From: an uncultured Clostridia bacterium
GTDB taxonomy: Bacteria > Bacillota > Clostridia > Oscillospirales > Ruminococcaceae
Length of the DNA stretch: 5,124 bases
Assembly: GCA_946613705.1 (NCBI GenBank)
Contig: CAMOFU010000175.1
Coordinates: forward strand, 1-5,124
Reading direction: 5' to 3'
In this document: one piece after another, positions 1 to 4,918 of the stretch
How the letters are laid out: the number at the start of each line of letters is the position of its first letter
How positions within the stretch are numbered: the first letter of the stretch is position 1
The notes under the pieces: model-generated
Database searches by the model: none
Told to the model about the DNA's origin: nothing
Seen by the model: only the letters and a program-made list of their open reading frames with translations
Translations under genes and position numbers: made by a program

Positions 1-75
1 CTTTTTCAAAAGGGTCTCCCCCAACAAGTCCCGCAGGCAGTAAAGATAAATTATCATTTACAGCGATGCATAGAA

Positions 76-112
76 AAACGGCGGGCTTGAACATAGTTCG
101 AGCCTGCCGTTT
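76..112 (-). terminator. Hairpin downstream of the lichenase gene, probable terminator
   Basis: Arms at 76-92 and 96-112 form a 17-position stem around a 3-nt loop (ATA), starting 50 nt past the lichenase stop. On the minus strand the hairpin ends in a run of five U (complement of 74-78), as expected for a Rho-independent terminator of the leftward lichenase transcript. Two positions (83/105 and 88/100) are A-C mismatches in the minus-strand RNA but G-U wobbles in the plus-strand RNA, so the plus-strand RNA folds without interruption. It may therefore act in both directions, although the plus-strand tail (TTTACTT) is a poor U tract. Confidence 0.7.
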
Positions 113-162
113 ACTTGGTCGATCACATTGCAAAAGATGTGGCAGATACCGCGTCTTTTGGA

Positions 163-999
163 TCAGCTTTCCTGTGAGAATCTTGCCCACTGATATTCGG
201 CTGTAAGCGGGGTCGTGCCGTCGTACTTGCCGAGCCAGCCGTCAACGCCTATACCGTTCCAGACGTTCATCATCAGCTTTCCGGGGGTAGAGGGTATGTT
301 CTCGGTGGCGGTATGTACCTCCTTGCCGTCAACATACCAGGTAATGCTGTCCTTGCTCCAGCGGAACCCGTAGGTATGGAAATCCTCCGAAGCATCGAAG
401 CCGAGGTCGATCAGCTTTTCATGATTGCCCTTACCGTTCGTGAAGTAGTTGAACTGCACCTTCGTCGTGTCCTTGCCGAGGAACTCAATGTCTATCTCGT
501 CCCACGGATTGCTGTCCGAGGGTCCCGTATAGGTAAAGAATGACGATACAACGCCCTTGTTCTTTATCGGCTTCATAGACACCTCGTAAAGCCCGTAGCC
601 GTAAAAGTCATTGGTTCGGTATTCGCCGCCCGAGTAGCCGTCGTCCCACATCTTGTCGATGCGCAGCTTGAGCAGCCCGTCCTCAAACACCGCATTGTCG
701 CCCTTCCAGGTGCAGTTGAACATCGAGCCGTTCGACCAGCCGTCAGATGCCATCCACTTTACCGTGTCCGCTCCCTTAGAGAAGTCCCCGTTCAGCGTGT
801 ACTTTGAGTCCTCCTCAGCCTCCGACGCAGCCTCTTCACCGCTTTCGGAAGCCTCAGCATTGCTCTCTGCGGCAGGCTCGGCAGCAGCAGTATCTGCCGC
901 GGACGATGCCGCCTCAGCCGCAGAGCTGTCATTGCTCCCGCACCCGCAGGCAGCAAGTGCCATCACCGTACATAGCAGATATAACGCCGCTTTCTTCAT
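163..999 (-). CDS. GH16 licheninase (endo-1,3-1,4-beta-glucanase), lipoprotein
   Basis: This enzyme hydrolyses beta-1,4 bonds next to beta-1,3 bonds in mixed-linkage glucans such as lichenan and cereal beta-glucan (EC 3.2.1.73). The 278-residue protein has a lipoprotein signal (residues 1-18, lipobox LAAC, lipidated Cys18), an Ala/Ser/Glu-rich acidic linker (about 22-65) and a single GH16 jelly-roll domain (about 68-276). The hallmark active site WDEIDIEFLG lies at 166-175: Glu168 nucleophile, Asp170 helper and Glu172 acid/base, all intact. Other family blocks are FNCTW (94-98), YGYGLYEV (133-140), FNYFTNG (183-189) and IPSTPGKLMMNVWNG (235-249), all very close to the Bacillus BglS/C. thermocellum LicB group. 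The head domain is full length. The lipid anchor implies action at the outer face of the membrane rather than free secretion. The second Cys of the Bacillus lichenase disulfide is Gly here (YSGGEYRT, 122-129). The ATG start is fixed by AAGGAGG 7 nt upstream. It lies downstream of the AraC gene in the same direction. Confidence 0.96.
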   Translation of the reverse strand: MKKAALYLLCTVMALAACGCGSNDSSAAEAASSAADTAAAEPAAESNAEASESGEEAASEAEEDSKYTLNGDFSKGADTVKWMASDGWSNGSMFNCTWKGDNAVFEDGLLKLRIDKMWDDGYSGGEYRTNDFYGYGLYEVSMKPIKNKGVVSSFFTYTGPSDSNPWDEIDIEFLGKDTTKVQFNYFTNGKGNHEKLIDLGFDASEDFHTYGFRWSKDSITWYVDGKEVHTATENIPSTPGKLMMNVWNGIGVDGWLGKYDGTTPLTAEYQWARFSQES

Positions 1000-1006
1000 A
1001 ATTATT

Positions 1007-1013
1007 CCTCCTT
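1007..1013 (-). promoter_or_regulatory. Ribosome binding site of the lichenase gene
   Basis: The minus strand reads AAGGAGG 7 nt before the ATG at 997-999. It is a near-perfect Shine-Dalgarno sequence and decides the start codon. Confidence 0.9.
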
Positions 1014-1054
1014 ATCATGTTTCAAGTCTTTTCCGTAACTCCTGTTTTTCTCTG

Positions 1055-1060
1055 ATTATA
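1055..1060 (-). promoter_or_regulatory. Candidate -10 box of the lichenase promoter, no -35 box
   Basis: The minus strand reads a consensus TATAAT about 55 nt upstream of the lichenase ATG, giving a leader of roughly 50 nt. At a 17-nt spacing the -35 position (1078-1083) reads AAATGA, which matches only one of six consensus bases, and there is no TGn extension. A strong -10 without a -35 is typical of activator-dependent promoters. The AraC-type regulator encoded just upstream is the obvious candidate, but this is inference. Confidence 0.5.
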
Positions 1061-1080
1061 TGATAACTCAGACCCTCTCA

Positions 1081-1112
1081 TTTATATATCACATTTTTAA
1101 GCTGTATATAAA
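1081..1112. repeat. AT-rich inverted repeat upstream of the lichenase promoter
   Basis: TTTATATA at 1081-1088 is repeated inverted as TATATAAA at 1105-1112, with a 16-bp spacer. It sits directly upstream of the position where a -35 box is missing, where an activator would bind. The surroundings are nearly pure A/T, so such a repeat can arise by chance. Confidence 0.25.
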
Positions 1113-1177
1113 ATATAAATTCAAAACATAAAAGCAATACGCATCTTCCGAGCCGCCCGCCGCACAGATGAACGCAG

Positions 1178-1218
1178 AAAAAAAGGAGCAGAGGATCAAA
1201 CAGGATCCCCGCCCCTTT
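1178..1218 (-). terminator. Rho-independent terminator of the araC-type gene
   Basis: Arms at 1182-1197 and 1204-1218 pair around a 6-nt loop, with G-U pairs and a single bulge in the minus-strand RNA, followed by seven U on that strand (complement of 1178-1184). It begins 30 nt after the regulator stop codon. It separates the regulator transcript from the lichenase gene, which therefore needs its own promoter in the 1014-1177 gap. Confidence 0.88.
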
Positions 1219-1248
1219 TGCAGACTTATGTAAATTGTAAATGCGCCG

Positions 1249-2013
1249 TCACTCTTTTCTCTTGTTCTTGTGCTCCTCCGATACCCATTTCATTCTGAAA
1301 TAGTTCTCGCGGTACTGCTTCGGTGTCATGCCCGTGTGCTTGCGGAAGCAGAAAATGAAATGGCTGTGCGAGCTGAAATTGAGATAGTTGCCTATGTCGA
1401 GCGGCGCGTAGTCGGAGAATTTCAGCATATTCTCCGCTGCCTGAATACGCTTTGACATAATGTATTCCGAGATAGTAACTCCCACCTCAGACTTGAAAAG
1501 CTTTGACAGATACTGCGGAGTCAGCCCCAGCATATCCGCAAGCTCCTGCACCCTTATACCTTTATAAAGGTTCTCGTATATAAGGTCAAGACAGACAAGG
1601 ATATGCTTTGAATATGCCTCCCCCGAGTTCACCTTCTGCATACGCTTCGTGTATTCGAGAAAGGTCTCTCTGTGTATCTCCGAAAGCTCCTCCGCCGTGG
1701 TGCTCTCGTCTAAGCGGTTGATGTAGATGTCACTGATCGTGTATGCCGTTTCCATGGGCATCCCTGCCTCAATGCAGAAACGTGCGATAAGGGCGATGGT
1801 AATAATAAGGTGGTATTTGATATTGCGTATGGGGTCTTTGCTGAGCTTGCCGTAGCCCTCTACGGCAAGAGGGGTGTAAAGCTCCTTAACGCGCTGGATA
1901 TTTCCCGAGCTCACAGCGGAGTAAAATTCCAGCTCCTTTTCATACGGCGAGTGCAGAAGCCCGTTTTCACGCTGATAAAACTCCCTGTAGTTCAGTTCCC
2001 TGTTTATGCTCAT
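1249..2013 (-). CDS. AraC/XylS-family transcriptional regulator
   Basis: The protein is 254 residues from the chosen ATG (257 if the GTG at 2020-2022 is used). The C-terminal 100 residues form the AraC DNA-binding domain with two helix-turn-helix motifs: RVQELADMLGLTPQYLSKLF at about 154-173 and a second one around NYLNFSSHSHFIFCFRKHTG at 209-228, ending in the family signature GMTPKQYREN. The N-terminal 140 residues are helical-looking, with no cupin-type arabinose-binding fold and no response-regulator receiver, so the inducer cannot be named. The ATG at 2011-2013 is preferred because AAAGGA at 2025-2030 is well spaced for it but only 2 nt from the GTG. It is transcribed from its own promoter and closed by a strong terminator. 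AraC regulators beside glycosidase and sugar-binding genes usually activate them, so control of the lichenase and perhaps the binding protein is likely but unproven. Confidence 0.93.
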   Translation of the reverse strand: MSINRELNYREFYQRENGLLHSPYEKELEFYSAVSSGNIQRVKELYTPLAVEGYGKLSKDPIRNIKYHLIITIALIARFCIEAGMPMETAYTISDIYINRLDESTTAEELSEIHRETFLEYTKRMQKVNSGEAYSKHILVCLDLIYENLYKGIRVQELADMLGLTPQYLSKLFKSEVGVTISEYIMSKRIQAAENMLKFSDYAPLDIGNYLNFSSHSHFIFCFRKHTGMTPKQYRENYFRMKWVSEEHKNKRKE

Positions 2014-2024
2014 TGTTTTCACCG

Positions 2025-2030
2025 TCCTTT
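2025..2030 (-). promoter_or_regulatory. Ribosome binding site that decides the AraC-type start
   Basis: The minus strand reads AAAGGA, 11 nt before the ATG at 2011-2013 and only 2 nt before the in-frame GTG at 2020-2022. The spacing favours the ATG. A second Shine-Dalgarno-like AGGAG at 2056-2060 serves a different reading frame (see findings). Confidence 0.65.
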
Positions 2031-2080
2031 ATTCTGAGCTTGAAAAACACTTTCTCTCCTATCATTTCCGATATATAAGT

Positions 2081-2129
2081 ATCAAAATTCAAAAATCAAA
2101 CATCAAACATCAAAAATAAAACATAAGAA
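2081..2129. repeat. 7-bp tandem repeat array in the AraC leader
   Basis: On the plus strand seven consecutive heptads can be read without a phase break: ATCAAAA, TTCAAAA, ATCAAAC, ATCAAAC, ATCAAAA, ATAAAAC, ATAAGAA, starting at 2081, 2088, 2095, 2102, 2109, 2116 and 2123. The middle five are nearly identical and the last two are decayed. The array lies between the regulator promoter and its start codon, so it is transcribed as U-rich UUUUGAU-type repeats in the 5' leader. Its function is unknown. Confidence 0.7.
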
Positions 2130-2154
2130 AAAATAATTTGTTTTTCTATCTAAC

Positions 2155-2183
2155 ATTATAACACAATTATCTTCAAAACGCAA
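2155..2183 (-). promoter_or_regulatory. Sigma-A-type promoter of the araC-type gene
   Basis: On the minus strand, TTGCGT (2178-2183) is followed by a 17-nt spacer and a consensus TATAAT (2155-2160). TGT immediately before the -10 makes an extended -10 (TGnTATAAT). Transcription should start near 2148, giving a leader of about 135 nt that carries the heptad array and a possible upstream ORF. Confidence 0.72.
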
Positions 2184-2186
2184 GAC

Positions 2187-2213
2187 GCACCGAACAATTT
2201 TTTTGCTCGGCGC
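2187..2213 (-). terminator. Hairpin between the binding-protein and araC genes, weak terminator candidate
   Basis: Arms 2187-2197 and 2203-2213 form an 11-bp stem with a 5-nt loop. Both non-Watson-Crick positions are G-U on the minus strand but A-C on the plus strand, so the structure favours minus-strand RNA. The following bases (GUCUUGCGUUUU) are a mediocre U tract and overlap the regulator -35 box. It could end the binding-protein transcript 109 nt after its stop, or act as an operator next to the promoter. Confidence 0.45.
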
Positions 2214-2225
2214 TGTATTTGTATG

Positions 2226-2323
2226 AATATCTGCATAGTTCCTGCTTATGCGGTCGGGCACGGGCATCAGCCATAGTGCCGCTGCCTTATGCCGACCGCT
2301 CAGCAGAATAATAAGGAGATATT
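2226..2323. repeat. Nested imperfect inverted repeat at the binding-protein gene end
   Basis: Several pairs of arms are nested about one centre: AATATCT 2226-2232 with AGATATT 2317-2323; CTGCT 2242-2246 with AGCAG 2302-2306; GCGGTCGG 2250-2257 with CCGACCGC 2292-2299; and a small inner pair (GGCA 2263-2266 with TGCC 2277-2280). The GC-rich arms stand out in AT-rich DNA. The outer arm touches the stop codon of the binding-protein gene. No U tract follows on the minus strand, so it is not a classical terminator; a 3' mRNA-stabilising stem or a short repeat-element remnant are alternatives. Confidence 0.6.
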
Positions 2324-3818
2324 ATGAAGACTTGCTGTCTTTATTGTCTGCCACCTGCTCCTGAGCCTCGTTGATGAGGTAGTCGAGAGCCTTCTTGTTC
2401 TTCTCGACCGTCTGTGACCAGCTTGCAGGGTCAGAGGGGTGCATCGTAGCCTTGATAATGCTGTCGGTCAGATTGGCGATATCCTTGGAAACGCCCTGAG
2501 CGAACTCGAACACAGGGTGCTCGGCAGCCATCTGATAGATGCGGTCGCGCATCTCGATCATCTCGTCTGTCCAGCCGTAGTCATTTCTCAGCTGCTCAAA
2601 CGTGATCTCCTTTGCCTTCGGGTCTGCCTCGGCATAACGTGTGCAGTCGAGCCATGCAGCAACGCCCTCGGGGTTCTGTGCATTCTTTACGATGCAGAAG
2701 CCGTGTACTCTTGAAGGCACATACTGTGCATCCGAATCCTTGTCGCAGGGAACGGGAACGAACATCACGTCGCCGTTGGAGATATCACCGAAGGGAGCTG
2801 TAACAGAGGGAGCGTCCTCGATAGCCCAGAAGCCTATCGGATAGAACAGCGTCAGTCCCGAAGCAAGGCCTGTGCCCCACTTGTCCTTACCGCCGCGGAC
2901 ATTCCACTCATGCTCGTGCTTGGGATATACGACGTTGTTCTTCTGCAGGTCGTACATCATCTCCTGCACCTTTGCTATCTTGGGGTCCTCAATGTTGTTC
3001 ACAATATTTCCGTCCTTCATACCGATCAGAGGTACGCCTGTGGACTCGGTAAGTGCATTCTCATAGTACCATGCGTCAAGAGCATACTTGTCATTGTCGG
3101 CATCGGCAAAATCCTTGCACATATTGAACATTGTCTCCCAGTTCCAATTGCCCTCTTCAAACATCTCGGCAGGGTCCTCTATACCCAGCTCCTCGAGAAC
3201 AGTCTTGTTGTATACCCAGATATATGCAGGGTCAACACGGGAAATGCCCACATAGTGCTTGCCGTGATACATAAATTCGTCAGAGGCGGTCTTAACGTCC
3301 TTCCAGAGGTCGGAGTCGAAGTCGATGTAATCGTCGATCGGCTCGATCATCTCCTTGATAGCGCCCTTGGGGAACAGATCCATGTCGTCCGCACCGCAGA
3401 AGTCGGGCGACTCGTTGGCAAGGATAAGCGCTGCCAGATCGTCAAACTTCTTCTCCCATGTGGTCGATACATACTCTATCGTTCCGTTGTACTTCGACTT
3501 GAACAGAGCAAGGTCAACACCGATGTCCTTGTCCTCGCTCGATGTCGGGTTGATGTCCCAGAACGAGAACCACTTGATGTTCGTGTTTTCGAGCTTTCTG
3601 TCATCGGGCTTGCTGTCGGCAGCAAGATCGTCTATTACCTCCTGCTGGCTCGTCTCAAGATCCTTGCCCATCGCGGTGGTAGTCACCGCAATGGAGTTAT
3701 CGGACTGTGAGGCCGCGTTGTCACCGCCCGACGATGACTCGGTGCTGCCGCAGGAAGCGGCTGTGAATGCCATAAGTACAGCTGCCGCGCAAGACGCGAG
3801 CTTTTTGATCTTTCTCAT
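2322..3818 (-). CDS. ABC transporter sugar-binding lipoprotein (family 1)
   Basis: This is a membrane-tethered extracellular receptor of the family-1 (UgpB/MalE-like, COG1653) class, which captures oligosaccharides for an ABC importer. The 498-residue protein has a positively charged signal peptide with lipobox AASC (lipidated Cys23), a Ser/Asp-rich linker (about 24-75) and a two-lobed binding fold from about 80 to 485. Typical signs are the first-strand block KWFSFWDIN (82-90), the LALFKSKYNGTIEYV block (103-117), and AYIWVYNKTVLEELGIEDP (198-216) followed by the WNW cluster at 225-227. Many Trp and Tyr residues (W250, Y251, Y252, W305, W314, W331) suit stacking on sugar rings. Length fits longer clostridial members. 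The start is supported by GGAGG 8 nt upstream. It lies 48 nt after the repeat-stalk gene with no terminator between, so the two are probably one operon. No permease or ATPase gene is in the window. The ligand is not readable from sequence; cello- or mixed-linkage gluco-oligosaccharides are suggested only by the nearby lichenase. Confidence 0.93.
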   Translation of the reverse strand: MRKIKKLASCAAAVLMAFTAASCGSTESSSGGDNAASQSDNSIAVTTTAMGKDLETSQQEVIDDLAADSKPDDRKLENTNIKWFSFWDINPTSSEDKDIGVDLALFKSKYNGTIEYVSTTWEKKFDDLAALILANESPDFCGADDMDLFPKGAIKEMIEPIDDYIDFDSDLWKDVKTASDEFMYHGKHYVGISRVDPAYIWVYNKTVLEELGIEDPAEMFEEGNWNWETMFNMCKDFADADNDKYALDAWYYENALTESTGVPLIGMKDGNIVNNIEDPKIAKVQEMMYDLQKNNVVYPKHEHEWNVRGGKDKWGTGLASGLTLFYPIGFWAIEDAPSVTAPFGDISNGDVMFVPVPCDKDSDAQYVPSRVHGFCIVKNAQNPEGVAAWLDCTRYAEADPKAKEITFEQLRNDYGWTDEMIEMRDRIYQMAAEHPVFEFAQGVSKDIANLTDSIIKATMHPSDPASWSQTVEKNKKALDYLINEAQEQVADNKDSKSS

Positions 3819-3826
3819 ATCCTAAA

Positions 3827-3831
3827 CCTCC
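3827..3831 (-). promoter_or_regulatory. Ribosome binding site of the sugar-binding protein gene
   Basis: The minus strand reads GGAGG 8 nt before the ATG at 3816-3818. It lies inside the 48-nt gap after the preceding gene, which has room for translation signals but shows no convincing promoter or terminator. Confidence 0.85.
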
Positions 3832-3866
3832 GTAGTCTGACGGGTCAAATAGCTTTATTTATTTTA

Positions 3867-4865
3867 TTACATTCTCTTCTTCGAGATGATAACTGCTGCT
3901 GCCGCAACTGCGCCTACAGCCAGCGCTGCGTTCTCAGCGGCACCTGTCTTGGAAGCATCGCCCTTGCTCTGATCGGGTGCAGTCTGTGCAGCAGCCGCAG
4001 TGTTGTTTGCCGTGCTGCCCGATGCAGCGGTCGTCGAGCCCGAAACAGCGGTCGTGCTCGCAGCGGCAGTTGTGCCTGTGGTGGTCGTGCCTGTCTCTTC
4101 TGCCTTGCTTTCCTCAGCCTTGGATTCCTCAGCCTTGCTCTCCTCAGCTGTAGACTCCTCTGCCTTGCTCTCCTCTTCCTTGCTCTCCTCGGCTGCGGAC
4201 TCCTCTGCCTTGCTCTCTTCCTCGGAGCTTTCCTCAGAGCTCTCCTCCTCTGACTCCTCACCCTTGTCGGGCTTCTGGAAGTCAACTGTTATCTTCAGGG
4301 TACCGCCGTTGAACTTTCCGGGCTCATCCCAGCCTGCCAGCTCGGGAGCCGCAGCTGTCTTTACCTCGCCCGAAGCCTCGTCAACTTCGTCAGTCGGACG
4401 GAGGATTATTCTCCAGCCGCTCTCGGGGTGACGTGTGCCCTGTGTTATAGCCTTTGCAGTATCAAGCTCTGTAACGGTGCCGTCCTTAGCGGTAAAGTTT
4501 GCCTCTGTTACCGTAACATCATACGGATAGCCGTCCTCGGGAAGATTGAGCACCATAATACCCATCATACCGAGCGAGCCCTCGCCGTTCATCGTCTTGT
4601 CCGCAAGAATGCTGTTGATCTCGTACTCAACAGTGATCGTGCCGTCGTCCTGTATACCGCACCACTCGCTCTGGTTCCAGTCCTCCCAGTTGCCGTTCAT
4701 GAAGAAGCCCATAGCGCCGATGTCATAGAAGCCCTTCTCGCCTTCGGGTACCTCCTTCTCGGGATCAACGAGGTCGAACAGGTTCGTTGCCGAAGCGCTC
4801 ATCGCCATCATTGATGCTGCCAGTACAGCTGCTGCCATTCCTGCAAATGCTTTTCCGATCTTCAT
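3867..4865 (-). CDS. Secreted surface protein with EESKA-repeat stalk and C-terminal membrane anchor
   Basis: I do not recognise a named family. The 332-residue protein has a Sec signal peptide (1-26, likely cut after SASA) and then a globular region (27-198) that alternates short hydrophobic strands with Gly/Asp turns and carries exposed-type Trp residues (60, 63, 68, 151, 179). This is compatible with a beta-sandwich carbohydrate-binding-like module, by inference only. Next come an acidic Glu/Ser/Lys repeat (203-257), a Thr/Ala/Ser linker (258-297) and a C-terminal tail with SKTG (305-308), a hydrophobic segment (about 311-327) and a KKRM end. That layout resembles a sortase signal, but the Leu-Pro of LPXTG is absent (ASKTG instead), so simple membrane anchoring is equally possible. 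The ATG has AGGAGG 9 nt upstream. It is probably first in an operon with the sugar-binding gene, suggesting a role in handling the same substrate at the cell surface. Confidence 0.88.
   Translation of the reverse strand: MKIGKAFAGMAAAVLAASMMAMSASATNLFDLVDPEKEVPEGEKGFYDIGAMGFFMNGNWEDWNQSEWCGIQDDGTITVEYEINSILADKTMNGEGSLGMMGIMVLNLPEDGYPYDVTVTEANFTAKDGTVTELDTAKAITQGTRHPESGWRIILRPTDEVDEASGEVKTAAAPELAGWDEPGKFNGGTLKITVDFQKPDKGEESEEESSEESSEEESKAEESAAEESKEEESKAEESTAEESKAEESKAEESKAEETGTTTTGTTAAASTTAVSGSTTAASGSTANNTAAAAQTAPDQSKGDASKTGAAENAALAVGAVAAAAVIISKKRM
4101..4220 (-). repeat. Eight 15-bp in-frame repeats encoding EESxx
   Basis: Residues 216-255 of the surface protein are eight contiguous pentads of pattern Glu-Glu-Ser-x-x, mostly EESKA. 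The units are similar at the DNA level (GAGGAGAGCAAGGCA type) with silent changes such as AGC/TCC and GAG/GAA. There is a hint of a 30-bp higher-order unit (EESKAEES-A/T-A). Such arrays vary in copy number by recombination or slippage. Protein-level, they make an extended, charged stalk. Confidence 0.85.
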
Positions 4866-4874
4866 AAAAAAATA

Positions 4875-4880
4875 CCTCCT
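4875..4880 (-). promoter_or_regulatory. Ribosome binding site of the surface-protein gene
   Basis: The minus strand reads AGGAGG 9 nt before the ATG at 4863-4865. It lies directly after the U-rich stretch of the upstream leader hairpin, so folding of that hairpin could affect its access. Confidence 0.88.
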
Positions 4881-4915
4881 AAAAATATTTCCTGCCTTCC
4901 TCGGCAGGTCTGCCG
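4881..4915 (-). promoter_or_regulatory. Leader with two mutually exclusive hairpins, attenuator-like
   Basis: In minus-strand RNA three segments occur in order: A (CGGCAG, 4910-4915), B (CCTGCCG, 4902-4908) and C (GGCAGG, 4891-4896). B can pair with A (CGGCA/TGCCG, 4-nt loop) or with C (CCTGCC/GGCAGG, 6-nt loop), but not both. The B-C hairpin is followed by AAAUAUUUUU, resembling a weak intrinsic terminator just before the ribosome site. The stems are short (5-6 bp), so regulation is plausible rather than shown. No known riboswitch or T-box consensus was recognised. Confidence 0.4.
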
Positions 4916-4918
4916 TCT

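Noticed and set aside
41..60. AT-rich palindrome around GATAAATTATC
   Set aside because: The loop is a single base, so it cannot form an RNA hairpin, and such palindromes are common in AT-rich DNA. An operator cannot be excluded but nothing supports it.
653..1063. 136-codon Ser/Ala-rich frame on the plus strand
   Set aside because: It is the antisense of the lichenase signal, linker and promoter region; low-complexity content comes from the linker codons.
2020..2022. GTG as the start of the AraC-type gene, adding MKT to the protein
   Set aside because: It is only 2 nt from the AAAGGA ribosome site, too close for initiation; the ATG at 2011-2013 has suitable spacing.
2910..3710. 266-codon open frame on the plus strand
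   Set aside because: It is fully antisense to the sugar-binding protein gene, has no sensible ribosome site, and its His/Leu/Val-rich translation matches no family. It is a shadow of the real codon usage.
3820..3848. TTGACC at 3843-3848 as a -35 box for the sugar-binding protein gene
   Set aside because: At 17-nt spacing the -10 position reads TTAGGA and abuts the start codon, leaving no room for a leader and ribosome site. Read-through from the upstream gene is simpler.
3914..4285. 123-codon Arg-rich frame on the minus strand inside the surface-protein gene
   Set aside because: It is an out-of-frame reading of the Glu/Ser/Lys repeats, giving an Arg/Ala/Pro-rich peptide without a start context of its own.
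4000..4431. 143-codon Ser/Leu-rich frame on the plus strand
   Set aside because: It mirrors the acidic repeat stalk on the opposite strand and has no independent support.
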